Below, one piece after another: positions 41,331 to 50,999 of a stretch of DNA of 64,000 nt. A program made the translations under genes and the position numbers. How positions within the stretch are numbered: position 1 is the stretch's first letter; each line of letters starts with the position of its first letter. Location of the stretch: positions 20,285-84,284 of the forward strand of contig QBXA01000003.1 of the NCBI GenBank assembly GCA_003283905.1. The letters are read 5' to 3'. This DNA comes from Pelagibacteraceae bacterium AG-319-F18 (GTDB lineage Bacteria > Pseudomonadota > Alphaproteobacteria > Pelagibacterales > Pelagibacteraceae). Under the pieces are notes generated by a model. The model worked only from the letters and a program-made list of their open reading frames with translations. It was not told where the DNA came from and ran no database searches.

Positions 41331-42658
41331 TTTATTTTTTTTGTAATAATATTTATACACTTTTCTAAAAGTTTTTTGTCTTCACTTTCGCCCATGACTC
41401 TTATTTTAGACTCAGTGCCAGACTCTCTTACCAATATTCTTCCATAACCTTTCATTAATTTTTCAGCTTTTTTTATAGATTTTTTAACATCTGAGTTTTT
41501 AAGTATAGATTTATCTTTTACTGAAATATTTTCTAAAATTTGTGGAGTTTTTTTAAAATTATTAAAAAAAGAACTAGCTTTTTTTCCTTTTCTTATTGCA
41601 AATAGCACTTCTAGAGCTACCAACAAACCATCTCCAGTTGTAGCAAATTTACCTAAAATAATATGTCCAGACTGCTCACCACCTAGATTAAAATTATTTT
41701 TTTGCATTTGTTTTTTTACATATCTATCTCCAACATTTGCTCTAATAAATTTTATTTTATTTGCTTCAAAAAATTTTTCCAAACCATAATTAGACATCAA
41801 AGTTCCAATAACTCCACCTCTTAACATTTTTTTGTTTTTCCATCTTGTAGCTATTGCTGAAATTATTTGATCTCCATCAATTATATTTCCTACTTCATCG
41901 CTCATAATGATTCTATCAGCATCACCATCTAAAGAAATACCAAGATGAGCTTTGTATTTTTTTACTGCAAATTTAATCTTATTAGGATGTGTCGAACCAC
42001 AATTTTGATTAATATTTACTCCATTTGGATTAACACCAATAGCAATCACTTTTGCTCCTAAAGACTTCAGCAATTCTGGTCCAGCTTTATAACCTGCACC
42101 ATTTGCACAATCGATTACTATTCTTAGTCCTCTTAAATTAAATTCTTTCGGAAAATTTTTTTTTATTATTTTTAAATATTCTTTTGTCCCGCTCTCTAAT
42201 CTTTTTACTCTACCTAACTTTTCAGGACTAGAAAGATTTTTTGAAATTTTTTTATCTATTAATTTTTCAATTTTTTTTTCAATTTTGTCAGATAATTTCA
42301 TTCCATCTGGACCAAATAATTTTAAACCATTATCATTATGAGGATTATGAGAAGCAGTTATCATAATACCCATATTAGCTTTCATTGTTTTAGTTAACAT
42401 GGCCAAACCATTTGTTGGCATAGGCCCAAATGTATAAACATGCATTCCGGCTGAAGCTAATCCTGAAACAAGCGCAGATTCTAAGGCATAACCAGATAGC
42501 CTTGTATCTTTAGCTATAATCGCTATTTGTTTTCTTTTTTTTTGAGATTTAAAATATGTTCCTGATGCTAATCCAAACTTAAAAAACATATCACCATTAA
42601 TATGCCTGCTATTAATTGCACCTCTTATTCCATCAGTTCCAAAATATTTTTTTGACAT
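41327..42658 (-). CDS. glmM: Phosphoglucosamine mutase
   Basis: A 443-residue GlmM. It converts glucosamine 6-phosphate to glucosamine 1-phosphate for peptidoglycan and lipopolysaccharide precursors. The phosphoserine loop is TASHNPHNDNG (101-111, Ser103), the metal loop is DGDADR, the sugar-binding GGEQSGH follows, and the phosphate site RESGTESKIRVM is near the end. It lies directly after folP (2 nt), the common ftsH-folP-glmM order. Confidence 0.97.
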   Translation of the reverse strand: MSKKYFGTDGIRGAINSRHINGDMFFKFGLASGTYFKSQKKRKQIAIIAKDTRLSGYALESALVSGLASAGMHVYTFGPMPTNGLAMLTKTMKANMGIMITASHNPHNDNGLKLFGPDGMKLSDKIEKKIEKLIDKKISKNLSSPEKLGRVKRLESGTKEYLKIIKKNFPKEFNLRGLRIVIDCANGAGYKAGPELLKSLGAKVIAIGVNPNGVNINQNCGSTHPNKIKFAVKKYKAHLGISLDGDADRIIMSDEVGNIIDGDQIISAIATRWKNKKMLRGGVIGTLMSNYGLEKFFEANKIKFIRANVGDRYVKKQMQKNNFNLGGEQSGHIILGKFATTGDGLLVALEVLFAIRKGKKASSFFNNFKKTPQILENISVKDKSILKNSDVKKSIKKAEKLMKGYGRILVRESGTESKIRVMGESEDKKLLEKCINIITKKIK

Positions 42659-42660
42659 TA

Positions 42661-43710
42661 TTATTTTATCATTTCTTTAAAGACTTTTACGCCCTGAAGC
42701 AATTCATTTACATCATGAATTCTTAAAATTTGAACACCTTGCATCATTAGATAAATTGAAGATGCAACTGTTCCTCCTATTCTGCTTTTAGTGTCATTTT
42801 TTCCCACTATTTCTTTAATAAATCTTTTTCTTGAATTACCAACAAGTATAGGAAAACCAAGTGAATGGAAAATGGAAATATTACTAATTAGATTAATATT
42901 ATGGTTTAAATTTTTTCCAAAACCTATACCTGGATCAATAATTATATTGTTATGTTGAATACCTATTTTTCTTAAAAATTTTATTTTATCTTCAAAAAAA
43001 TCATAAATATCTAATAATTCATTTTTATAACGCGGTTTAATTTGCATTTTTTCAGGTGTTCCTTGTGAATGCTGGATAACAAATGGAGTTTTATATTTTT
43101 TTAAAACATTAATAGTTTCAGAGTCATAATTTAATCCAGACACATCATTTATAATTTTAACACCATATTTAATTCCTTTTTTCATAACTTCAGATTTTCT
43201 GGTATCTAATGAAATTGGAATTTTTTTACCTATTGATTTAATAAGTTTTTCTATTCTTTTCCATTCTACTTCATTATCAATTGTTTTTGATCCCGGTCTT
43301 GTAGACTCCCCACCTATATCAATAATATTTGCTCCTGAGTTAAACATCTTTAATGCATATTTTAAACCTTTATTACCTATATTAAATTTTCCTCCATCAG
43401 AAAAACTGTCTGGAGTAAGATTTAATACTCCCATTAAATTTGGCACTTTTAAAAAATTTAAATTTGCAAAATTTTTTTTTTTTGCTCTTATTTTTTTTAA
43501 ATCTATTTTGATTTGTACTCTTAATGATTTTGTTAAACTATTAATTTTTTTCACAGAAATTTTTTTTTTTAAAGTTCTTGATATTATTTCAATATGGTCA
43601 AACGAAATTTTTTTATTTCCATTAAGGGGAATTGATTTATTGTTATTAACTAATAACTTGGACTCATTACCATAATAGAAATTACACGCTCTAGTGTAAT
43701 ATCTTTTCAT
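42661..43710 (-). CDS. folP: Dihydropteroate synthase with N-terminal extension
   Basis: A 349-residue protein whose second part (about 91-349) is a normal DHPS TIM barrel: LMGVLNLTPDSFSDGG (92-107), GANIIDIGGESTRPGS, NDVSGL and the late GNSRKRFI phosphate-binding segment. It joins p-aminobenzoate to the pterin for folate. About 88 extra Lys/Ile-rich residues precede the barrel. They do not match a domain I recognise, although the ATG at 43710, 9 nt after ftsH, fits operon spacing. Confidence 0.93.
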   Translation of the reverse strand: MKRYYTRACNFYYGNESKLLVNNNKSIPLNGNKKISFDHIEIISRTLKKKISVKKINSLTKSLRVQIKIDLKKIRAKKKNFANLNFLKVPNLMGVLNLTPDSFSDGGKFNIGNKGLKYALKMFNSGANIIDIGGESTRPGSKTIDNEVEWKRIEKLIKSIGKKIPISLDTRKSEVMKKGIKYGVKIINDVSGLNYDSETINVLKKYKTPFVIQHSQGTPEKMQIKPRYKNELLDIYDFFEDKIKFLRKIGIQHNNIIIDPGIGFGKNLNHNINLISNISIFHSLGFPILVGNSRKRFIKEIVGKNDTKSRIGGTVASSIYLMMQGVQILRIHDVNELLQGVKVFKEMIK

Positions 43711-43719
43711 TTCTCTTTG

Positions 43720-45627
43720 TTAATGAACTATTTTTGGTTTTAAACCCATAGCGCCTAAAGCTGAGTTTTGATCATCATTTTCTTCTGGTTTTTCAAGTAT
43801 TTTATCTTTTGGGTATAAATCTTTGTTGATAATATTCTCAATTTCTTCACCTGTTAAAGTTTCATAAGTAATCAGAGCTTTAGCAATTTTGTGTAGATCA
43901 TCAATTTTTTCAGTTAATATTTTTGTAGCCTGATTATACCCCTCATCAATTAGTTTTCTAATTTCTTTATCTATTTTTTTAGCTACTTCTTCTGAAACTG
44001 ATTGTGTTTGAGTAACTGATCTTCCTAAAAATACTTCTTCCTGGTTTTCACCATATTCAATTGGGCCCATTTCTTCACTCATTCCATACTTTGTTACCAT
44101 GGCTCTGGCAAGTTGAGTTGCTTGGTTGATATCTGACCCATTACCACCACCAGCACCTGTAGATATATTGTCTTTCCCAAAAATTAATTCTTCTGCGACC
44201 CTACCGCCAAAACATATAGCCATTCTTGCTTTTAGGTATTTAATTGAATATCCATGTTTATCTCTCTCTGGTAAATTCATAACCATACCAAGTGCTCTAC
44301 CTCTTGGAATTATTGTAGCTTTATGAATTGGGTCGTAACTAGGCATATTAAATGACACCAAAGCATGACCACCTTCATGATATGCTGTTAATTTTTTTTC
44401 ATCTTCTGTCATTACCATTGAGCGTCTTTCGGATCCCATCATTACCTTATCTTTGGCCTCTTCAAACTCAACTAAAGTAACAATTCTTTTATTTTTCCTT
44501 GCGGCCAATAAAGCTGACTCATTAACTAGATTAGCAAGATCTGCTCCTGAAAAACCTGGGGTTCCTCTAGCTATAGTTCTTAAATTTACATCTGGTGCCA
44601 TCTTAATTTTCTTGACGTGGACTTTTAAGATTTTTTCTCTTCCTATAATATCTGGATTTGAAACAACTACCTGTCTATCAAATCTTCCGGGTCTTAGTAA
44701 GGCTGGATCAAGCACGTCAGGTCTGTTAGTTGCTGCTATTATAATAACGCCTTCATTAGTATCAAATCCATCCATTTCTACTAATAATTGGTTTAAAGTT
44801 TGTTCTCTTTCATCATTTCCACCACCTAAACCTGCACCCCTACTTCTACCAACTGCATCTATTTCATCTATAAAAATTATACATGGCGAATTTTTTTTAC
44901 CTTGCTCAAACATATCTCTTACTCTTGAAGCACCAACTCCAACAAACATTTCTACAAAATCTGAACCTGAAATTGTAAAAAAAGGAACACCAGCTTCACC
45001 AGCAATTGCTCTTGCTAATAATGTTTTTCCAGTACCCGGAGGCCCAACTAATAGAGCTCCTCTTGGAATTTTTCCTCCCAATCGGCTAAATTTTTTTGGA
45101 TCTTTTAAAAATTCTACTATTTCTTCTACTTCTTCTTTTGCTTCTTCGATCCCAGCAACATCGTTAAATGTAACCTTTCCTTTTAGTTCATTCATCATTT
45201 TAGCTTTAGATTTTCCAAATCCCATCGCACCACCTTTGCCACCTTGCATTTGTCTCATAAAAAAAATCCATACCGCTATAAGTAGCAACATTGGAAACCA
45301 AGATAAAAGAACACCAAATAATGAGGGCATTTTTTCATCTAAAGGCGAAGCAGAAATGCTTACTCCTTTGTCAGATAATTTTTCAATTAAATTCGGGTCA
45401 TTAGGAGAATATGTGGTAAATGAGTTACCATTTGAAAATACTCCTTTTATATTGTTGCCTTGAATTTCAACTTTTAAAACTTCTCCATTTTCCACGGAAG
45501 TCAAAAATTCTGAAAAAATAATTTGGTTGCCTTCCCTGATATTTGACTGAGGATTTTTAAACATATTGTAAAGGCCTATAGTCAAAAAGACAATGATACC
45601 CCACATTGCTAAATTTTTTAAATTCAT
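43720..45627 (-). CDS. ftsH: ATP-dependent zinc metalloprotease FtsH
   Basis: A 635-residue FtsH. Two membrane spans (about 7-22 and 108-124) flank a periplasmic domain. The AAA module has Walker A GPPGTGKT (195-202), Walker [12 protein letters not shown] and the second-region-of-homology [10 protein letters not shown]. The protease has HEGGH (about residue 418) and a downstream Asp ligand. It degrades membrane proteins and, in many bacteria, RpoH. It is regulated by HflKC (15493-17463). A consensus-matching RpoH-type promoter lies 5 nt before the ATG. Confidence 0.97.
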   Translation of the reverse strand: MNLKNLAMWGIIVFLTIGLYNMFKNPQSNIREGNQIIFSEFLTSVENGEVLKVEIQGNNIKGVFSNGNSFTTYSPNDPNLIEKLSDKGVSISASPLDEKMPSLFGVLLSWFPMLLLIAVWIFFMRQMQGGKGGAMGFGKSKAKMMNELKGKVTFNDVAGIEEAKEEVEEIVEFLKDPKKFSRLGGKIPRGALLVGPPGTGKTLLARAIAGEAGVPFFTISGSDFVEMFVGVGASRVRDMFEQGKKNSPCIIFIDEIDAVGRSRGAGLGGGNDEREQTLNQLLVEMDGFDTNEGVIIIAATNRPDVLDPALLRPGRFDRQVVVSNPDIIGREKILKVHVKKIKMAPDVNLRTIARGTPGFSGADLANLVNESALLAARKNKRIVTLVEFEEAKDKVMMGSERRSMVMTEDEKKLTAYHEGGHALVSFNMPSYDPIHKATIIPRGRALGMVMNLPERDKHGYSIKYLKARMAICFGGRVAEELIFGKDNISTGAGGGNGSDINQATQLARAMVTKYGMSEEMGPIEYGENQEEVFLGRSVTQTQSVSEEVAKKIDKEIRKLIDEGYNQATKILTEKIDDLHKIAKALITYETLTGEEIENIINKDLYPKDKILEKPEENDDQNSALGAMGLKPKIVH

Positions 45628-45632
45628 GGTTA

Positions 45633-45662
45633 TAAGATAAGAATTATTATGAGTTTAACAAG
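45633..45662 (-). promoter_or_regulatory. Candidate heat-shock (RpoH-type) promoter of ftsH
   Basis: Minus strand CTTG (45659-45662), 17 nt, then CTTATCT (45635-45641). This matches the alphaproteobacterial RpoH consensus as I recall it (CTTG-N17/18-CYTATNT) at every fixed base. The box ends within 7 nt of the ftsH ATG, so the transcript would be leaderless or nearly so. Confidence 0.5.
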
Positions 45663-45693
45663 TGACAAAATATCATTAAATAAATGAATTTTA

Positions 45694-46719
45694 TTACTCT
45701 TTAGACAAAATTACTGTTTCATTAACCTTTTTAATTATACAGCCACCCAAAGTAACTTTAAATGAAGATTTGGAATTTATTAAACTGATAATTTTATCAA
45801 TTTTTTTTCCTCTGACAGAATAATATTTTTTTCCAATAATTTTTATTACTTCGGCTAATGATCTAAATACAACTTCATTAGATTGAGAAAAAAAATTTTC
45901 TTTTAAGATAGCATTTTGTTTATTTTTCAAAATTGTTACATTTTTCTCTAAATTTTTTTTTGTATAAAATCTTATATTTTCGTTAGCAATTTTTAAGTTT
46001 TTAATTGTTAAAAAAAACTTTTTTCTATCAAGTCCTTCTAAATTTAATTGATTTAAAAAATTTCTTATTTTTACTCTTTTAAATTTATCATCTTCATTTG
46101 ATGGGTCTTTTATATATGACCCAAAAATATAATTACTAATATAAATTAAATCTTTTTTATCTATATTGATTAAAGGTCTAATAAGATTAATTTTATTTAT
46201 CTTAGTTTCTCTATCTAATGAAATTAATCCTTGTAGACCACTTCCTCTTAAAATTCTTATAAAAAAATTTTCAAATAAATCATCTAAATGATGGCCGAGC
46301 AAAATATTTTTTATTCTGTATTTTTTTGCCATATCGCCTAATAATTGATACCTTTTATCTCTAGCTATAGCCTGAATATTTTTTTTAGGCTTTAATCCTC
46401 TCCATGTTAAAATATTTAGTTTTATAGAAAAATTATTTAATTTTTTTTGAACATATTCAGCTTCTGATTTCGAATTTTTTCTTAATCTGTGATCGATAAT
46501 AAAATATTTTACATCTAAAGATTTTTTAATTGAATAAATCTTTGTTAAAAAAGACAATGCAAGACTATCTGGGCCACCTGAAACAGCTACAATAAAATTT
46601 TTATTAATAGTTAATTCAGTCTCAAATTTTTTGTAAATTTGAAGAGTTCGTCTATCTTTTAATTTATTTAATAAAAACTTATGAGTCTTCTTTAGTGCAT
46701 TCAAATTTTTTGGACTCAT
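45694..46719 (-). CDS. tilS: tRNA(Ile)-lysidine synthase
   Basis: A 341-residue TilS with the PP-loop SGGPDS (47-52), the DHRLR and GHHLDDLFENFFIRILRGSGLQGL segments typical of the family, and an RKFFLTIKN-rich C-terminal half. It converts cytidine 34 of tRNA-Ile(CAU) to lysidine so that AUA is read as Ile, an important job in an AT-rich genome. The start at 46719 overlaps the end of ybgF by 41 nt; a TTG at 46704 is the alternative. The C-terminal half is shorter than in E. coli. Confidence 0.92.
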   Translation of the reverse strand: MSPKNLNALKKTHKFLLNKLKDRRTLQIYKKFETELTINKNFIVAVSGGPDSLALSFLTKIYSIKKSLDVKYFIIDHRLRKNSKSEAEYVQKKLNNFSIKLNILTWRGLKPKKNIQAIARDKRYQLLGDMAKKYRIKNILLGHHLDDLFENFFIRILRGSGLQGLISLDRETKINKINLIRPLINIDKKDLIYISNYIFGSYIKDPSNEDDKFKRVKIRNFLNQLNLEGLDRKKFFLTIKNLKIANENIRFYTKKNLEKNVTILKNKQNAILKENFFSQSNEVVFRSLAEVIKIIGKKYYSVRGKKIDKIISLINSKSSFKVTLGGCIIKKVNETVILSKE

Positions 46720-47671
46720 ATTTTGCTTTTTGAATTACTGATTGGTTTGCCTCAGGATATTGTAACTTTACTCCATTTATCATTTTACAACCTTGATCTT
46801 TTTCTCCAATCTGGACCATTGATACACCAAGTTTTAATAAATTTATAGGCGCTTTACTACCTTTTGGATATTTTTGATAACCTTCTAAATAAGCTGAAGC
46901 AGCATCAGTATAAAGTTGTCTTATTCTAAATGTTTCAGCATACCAGTACTGAGCACTACCAGCTAGTTCATGTTCACTATTAGATACAACAAATTCTCTA
47001 AAAGCTCTTTCAGCAGTACTATAATCGCCAACTTTTAAAAAACTTGTTGCAAATTCATACTGTTTTTTTGGAGTTAAATCTTGTGGTAATATTTTCTCTT
47101 CTGCTTGAAAAGTTTCGGTCACAACAGATGCAGTAGTATCTACAGATTGAATTTGTTGAGATGTTTCTGGTGTCTCGGTATCTTTATATGAAATTGTACC
47201 AAGATCTTGAGGCTGAGAACTTCCTGGCAATATTTCACTTTTTGCATCAGTTTTTGGTTTTGAAGTTAGCTGTGTTGTGATTTCACCAGAACTCATTGCC
47301 GACTCTATATCTTGAAATCGTATTTGATTATCAGCTTGAATTTTTGACAACCTATTAGATAATTTATCAATCTTAAAATTAATTTCCTCAAACTTATTAG
47401 TTAATTGTCTAAATTGATCCTCTACCTCAGATAATTTTAATAAGTGCCTAGTAAGTACATCTTCGGAGTTAGTGCCTAGCTCAATATTTGAGACTTCATT
47501 ATTAGATTTTTTGATTTCAATTGACCCAGAATAAACTGCTCTTTCAAGAGTTTTAAGGTCATTCTTAATAATTTCCAAAGTTTCATAAATATTATGATTG
47601 TCTGCAAAAGAATTATAAAAAAAACTTAGATTAAAAAGAATTAGTAAAATTAATTTTGATGTAAATCTCAT
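46679..47671 (-). CDS. ybgF: Tol-Pal system protein YbgF/CpoB
   Basis: A 330-residue periplasmic protein. It has a signal peptide (about 23 residues, ending near NSFA), an N-terminal coiled coil (about 30-120), a Thr/Pro/Gln-rich linker, and C-terminal TPR repeats with KQYEFATSFLKVGDYSTAERAFREF and the LGVSMVQIG segment. CpoB links outer-membrane constriction by Tol-Pal with peptidoglycan synthesis. It follows the pal terminator, so it should have its own promoter in the 82-nt gap. Confidence 0.9.
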   Translation of the reverse strand: MRFTSKLILLILFNLSFFYNSFADNHNIYETLEIIKNDLKTLERAVYSGSIEIKKSNNEVSNIELGTNSEDVLTRHLLKLSEVEDQFRQLTNKFEEINFKIDKLSNRLSKIQADNQIRFQDIESAMSSGEITTQLTSKPKTDAKSEILPGSSQPQDLGTISYKDTETPETSQQIQSVDTTASVVTETFQAEEKILPQDLTPKKQYEFATSFLKVGDYSTAERAFREFVVSNSEHELAGSAQYWYAETFRIRQLYTDAASAYLEGYQKYPKGSKAPINLLKLGVSMVQIGEKDQGCKMINGVKLQYPEANQSVIQKAKYESKKFECTKEDS

Positions 47672-47702
47672 TGATATTTAGATTTATGGTTATAAAAATG
47701 GC

Positions 47703-47741
47703 AAAAAAAAGACCCTAAAGCTTAAAAGTTTTAGGGTCTTT
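47703..47741 (-). terminator. Rho-independent terminator after pal
   Basis: AAAGACCCTAAA (47708-47719) and TTTAGGGTCTTT (47730-47741) form a perfect 12-bp stem. On the minus strand it is followed by eight T. This is the clearest intrinsic terminator in the window, and it separates tolQRAB-pal from ybgF-tilS-ftsH. Confidence 0.85.
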
Positions 47742-47753
47742 AAATTAAAATTT

Positions 47754-48248
47754 TTAATTTGCTTTAACAGTTACTGATCTTCTGTTTTTTGACCAAGCCA
47801 GAGGTGTAGAGCCAGCATCAACTGGTCTTTCTTTTCCATAACTTAGTACAGAAATTCTGTCTGAAGAAATTCCATAGGTCATTAAATAGTCTTTAGCTGA
47901 ATTAGCTCTTCTTTCTCCTAAAGCTAAATTATATTCCCTTGTTCCTCTCTCATCAGCATGTCCTTCTAGAACTACATTGAAGTTAGAATTTTTTCTTAAC
48001 CAAGCAGCTTGTGCTCTTAACGTTTCTCTAGAAGCTGTAGTTAAAATTGATTCATTTGTTGCAAAGAAAACTCTATCTGGAACTCCATCAGCTAAATAGT
48101 TAACTGTATCTGTTCCTGTATAAGTGTCACCTTGCATTTGACCTGAAATATCAGGAGCGGCAACTTCTTTTTTTGTTGCACAGGCTGTTAAAACCAGGCA
48201 CGCCGCTAGTATTAGAAATCCGTTTTTTAAAATTTTGCTTAGTATCAT
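47754..48248 (-). CDS. pal: Peptidoglycan-associated lipoprotein Pal
   Basis: A 164-residue lipoprotein from the ATG at 48248. The signal peptide ends in lipobox LTAC (Cys23), and the C-terminal OmpA-like domain binds peptidoglycan (EGHADERGTREYNLALGERR, given as the family motif GHADERGTREYN). I chose 48248 because AGGAGC (48255-48260) sits 6 nt upstream; the longer frame to a TTG at 48275 would place this site inside the gene. It anchors the outer membrane and works with TolB. A strong terminator follows. Confidence 0.95.
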   Translation of the reverse strand: MILSKILKNGFLILAACLVLTACATKKEVAAPDISGQMQGDTYTGTDTVNYLADGVPDRVFFATNESILTTASRETLRAQAAWLRKNSNFNVVLEGHADERGTREYNLALGERRANSAKDYLMTYGISSDRISVLSYGKERPVDAGSTPLAWSKNRRSVTVKAN

Positions 48249-48254
48249 TAAATT

Positions 48255-48260
48255 GCTCCT
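48255..48260 (-). promoter_or_regulatory. Shine-Dalgarno site of pal
   Basis: AGGAGC on the minus strand, 6 nt before the ATG at 48248. It decides the start against the longer TTG reading frame. Confidence 0.6.
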
Positions 48261-48345
48261 TGCTGCTAATTTCAATTACTTACTTTTTCACAACTAAATA
48301 GATGTTTCAAGTTAAAAAATCAAGTAATTTCAATAAATCCAACAA

Positions 48346-49689
48346 TCAATTGCTTAATAAAGATGACCATGATGGGTCAGAGGCATCCGTTTCTGTTTCT
48401 ACTAAACGCTCATTATAGCCTGTTAAATCAATTGACCATAGCTTTGCAGAAAAACCTTCGCCTTTTGCGTTAGTCTTAGTTTCTCGATAAAATATTAAAA
48501 CTCTACCATTTGGAGACCAAGATGGTGCTTCCTGATAATAATTTTCAGTCAGCAATCTTTCACCTTTACCATCTGTTCTCATAACTCCGATATAAAATTT
48601 TCCTTTATGTAATTTTGTAAAAGCTATCAAATCTCCTCTTGGTGACCATACAGGTGTTCCATAAATACCATTTCCAAATGAAATTCTTTTAACATCGGTT
48701 CCATTATTTCTCATAATATAAATTTGCTGATAACCACTTCTGTCAGAATTAAAAGCTATAAACTTCCCATTTGGAGAATAAGATGGTGAAGTGTCAATTG
48801 AAGGATGATTTGTAATTTTTTCAACTAATCTATTTTCTAAATCCATAGTATATATGTCTGATTTTCCATCCTTAGCAAAACTCATTATTATTTTTTTACC
48901 ATCAGGAGAAAATCTTGGTGCAAAAGTCATCCCCGGAAAATCACCAACAACCTCTTGAGTTCCTGTTTCAATATCTAAAAGATATACTCTTGGTAGATTT
49001 TTAAAGTACGACAAATATGTAACCATTTGACTAGTGGGATTAAACCTAGGAGTTAATACAAGCTCATTTCCAAGTGTAAGAAATTTATTATTTGCACCAT
49101 CTTGATCCATAATAGCCAGTCTTTTTTTCCTTTGTGTTTTTGGACCTTCTTCAGCAACATAAATTATTCTTGTATCAAAATATCCTTTTTCACCAGTCAA
49201 TCTCTTGTAAACTTTATCTGATATAATGTGCCCCACTCTTCTCCAATTGCTTGGTACTGTAGTGAAAGCTAATGCCATCATCTCTTTGGCTGCCAAAACA
49301 TCCCACAATCTAAATTCAACCCTTAATTTTTCATCAACATATGTCACTTTGCCAGTAATAAGTGCTTGAGCTTTAATTAAATTCCAATCCTCAAATCTAG
49401 GTTTTAAATTTGCAATATCTGGTGCTTGTAAAAAAGCGTCTTTATTTAGTGTATTAAACAAACCAGATGTTCTTAAATTATTTTCAACTATAATTGAAAT
49501 TTCAGATCCAATATTTTGCTTATTTAAAATTCTTTCAAAACTTTTTTTTGATTGATCGTCAATTGATAATGGTGAAACTGCTAACGGTAGTGGGTTTAAA
49601 TTTCCCCTGGTAATATCTACTTCAATTAAAGCAAAAGCCTTAATAGGAATTATAATTATTAAAAATAAAAATATAAAATTTTTTTTCAT
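48346..49689 (-). CDS. tolB: Tol-Pal system protein TolB
   Basis: A 447-residue periplasmic protein with a signal peptide (about 20 residues, ending near AFA), an N-terminal alpha/beta domain and a C-terminal six-bladed beta-propeller built from repeats such as [35 protein letters not shown] and [12 protein letters not shown]. It shuttles between Pal and TolA. It is part of the tolQ-tolR-tolA-tolB-pal cluster, 9 nt after tolA. Confidence 0.96.
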   Translation of the reverse strand: MKKNFIFLFLIIIIPIKAFALIEVDITRGNLNPLPLAVSPLSIDDQSKKSFERILNKQNIGSEISIIVENNLRTSGLFNTLNKDAFLQAPDIANLKPRFEDWNLIKAQALITGKVTYVDEKLRVEFRLWDVLAAKEMMALAFTTVPSNWRRVGHIISDKVYKRLTGEKGYFDTRIIYVAEEGPKTQRKKRLAIMDQDGANNKFLTLGNELVLTPRFNPTSQMVTYLSYFKNLPRVYLLDIETGTQEVVGDFPGMTFAPRFSPDGKKIIMSFAKDGKSDIYTMDLENRLVEKITNHPSIDTSPSYSPNGKFIAFNSDRSGYQQIYIMRNNGTDVKRISFGNGIYGTPVWSPRGDLIAFTKLHKGKFYIGVMRTDGKGERLLTENYYQEAPSWSPNGRVLIFYRETKTNAKGEGFSAKLWSIDLTGYNERLVETETDASDPSWSSLLSN

Positions 49690-49698
49690 TTTTATATC

Positions 49699-50577
49699 TT
49701 AACCTTCTAGCATCTCTCTTGCATCAAAATTTAATTGTAATTCTTTCCATCTTTCATAGCCAGTTGTTGGGACTCTTAGAGGTTGGCATAATTTTACAGC
49801 TCTTAAAGCACTTTCAGCTAATACTTTGTAAAAGCCTTGACCTGGTTTATTCATTCTAGCGTGATCTAAAATTTCAGTTTTTACTACTGAACCATCTGGC
49901 TCAAGCAATAGTTTAATTCTTACTAATAAATCTTCATTATAAGGTAACCCAAGAGGAATACTCCAACATCCAAAAATTTGGGCTTTTAAAGCATCCTCTT
50001 CACTTATAGTTAATCCTGAAGTTACAATATTCTTATCTTGATCTTGAGTAATGTCATTATTTTTTTTAATTATCTCAGCTGTATCTTCTTTTGCTTTGTC
50101 AATTAATTTTGCAATATTGTCCAGGTCAACTAATTCTTTTTTTTCAAACTCTGAAACTTGTTTTACCTCTTCATTTAATTTGTCAGGGTTTTGTTTATTT
50201 TCTTTTTTTGTCTCAATTTTCTTAACTGTTTTATCTGGTAATGGAACTGCTTCAGGAGTTTGATTATCAATTTTTTGTTTTTTTTCATCCAATGAAACAA
50301 CGGTTTTGGTTTTTATTTTTTTAACTTTTTTTGGAGGTGCTTGTTCTGATACTAATTTTTTTTTCTTTTCTTTTAATTTTTTCTTCTTTTTTTTTTCAAT
50401 TATTTTTTTTGCTTTTGGAGCAAATGGTATATTTGTCTTTTCTGCGATCTGTATAAGTTCAACTGAAACTATTGGTGGAATATCAACTGGTTTTTTTGCT
50501 AAAAAAGGTAAACTCATAGCTGTAATAAAAATTAAAGCACCATGTAAAACAGAAGAAATAATCAAACTTCTATTCAC
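49699..50577 (-). CDS. tolA: Tol-Pal system protein TolA
   Basis: A 292-residue TonB/TolA-type protein with one N-terminal membrane span (about 6-25), a long Lys/Glu-rich helical middle region (about 45-190), and a C-terminal globular domain with CWSIPLGLPYNEDLLVRIKL and a LRVPTTGYERWKELQLNFD end. It transmits the energy of TolQR to the outer membrane. The low-complexity part makes alignment hard, so the identity rests on topology, the C-terminal domain and operon position. Confidence 0.92.
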   Translation of the reverse strand: MNRSLIISSVLHGALIFITAMSLPFLAKKPVDIPPIVSVELIQIAEKTNIPFAPKAKKIIEKKKKKKLKEKKKKLVSEQAPPKKVKKIKTKTVVSLDEKKQKIDNQTPEAVPLPDKTVKKIETKKENKQNPDKLNEEVKQVSEFEKKELVDLDNIAKLIDKAKEDTAEIIKKNNDITQDQDKNIVTSGLTISEEDALKAQIFGCWSIPLGLPYNEDLLVRIKLLLEPDGSVVKTEILDHARMNKPGQGFYKVLAESALRAVKLCQPLRVPTTGYERWKELQLNFDAREMLEG

Positions 50578-50582
50578 TTAAA

Positions 50583-50999
50583 TTACCTTTGCTTTAATGG
50601 TTCTGATATTAGTGCCACTTTGGTAAAGCCGGAACCTGATAGTAGGCCCATTATTTCAAGCACTCTTCCATAATTAATAGTTTTGTCACCACGAACATAA
50701 ATTCTTGTGTCTGTTCTATTTTTTGAAACTGCTAAAACTTTTACAATTATGCTATCAAATTCAACTTTTGCCTCTTGAATGAATATCTCACCTTTTGAGT
50801 TAATAGATAAAGTAAGTGGTTCTGCCTCTTCTGGAAGTGAGTCTGCAGAACTCTCTGGTAAATCTACTTGTACTCCAACAGTTAATAATGGGGCCGTAAC
50901 CATAAAAATGATGAGAAGAACCAGCATAACATCTACGAATGGAGTCACGTTAATTTCGCTCATAGGTTCTTTTGATGAACGATTTAATTTAAATGCCAT
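50583..50999 (-). CDS. tolR: Tol-Pal system protein TolR (ExbD family)
   Basis: A 138-residue ExbD/TolR protein. It has a short cytoplasmic N-terminus with EINVTPFVDVMLVLLIIFMV, in which the Asp in the membrane span is the proton-path residue, then a periplasmic domain with TRIYVRGDKTINYGRVLEIM. It pairs with TolQ as the proton-driven motor. It directly follows tolQ. Confidence 0.95.
   Translation of the reverse strand: MAFKLNRSSKEPMSEINVTPFVDVMLVLLIIFMVTAPLLTVGVQVDLPESSADSLPEEAEPLTLSINSKGEIFIQEAKVEFDSIIVKVLAVSKNRTDTRIYVRGDKTINYGRVLEIMGLLSGSGFTKVALISEPLKQR

Noticed and set aside
44453..45463. Long plus-strand frame of 336 codons
   Set aside because: It lies fully antisense inside ftsH, is low-complexity (Ser/Pro/Ile) and has no promoter or homologous motif; it is a codon-bias shadow.
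48249..48275. Nine extra codons at the start of pal (TTG start)
   Set aside because: The stretch contains the AGGAGC ribosome site for the ATG at 48248, and removing it gives a normal lipoprotein signal peptide.
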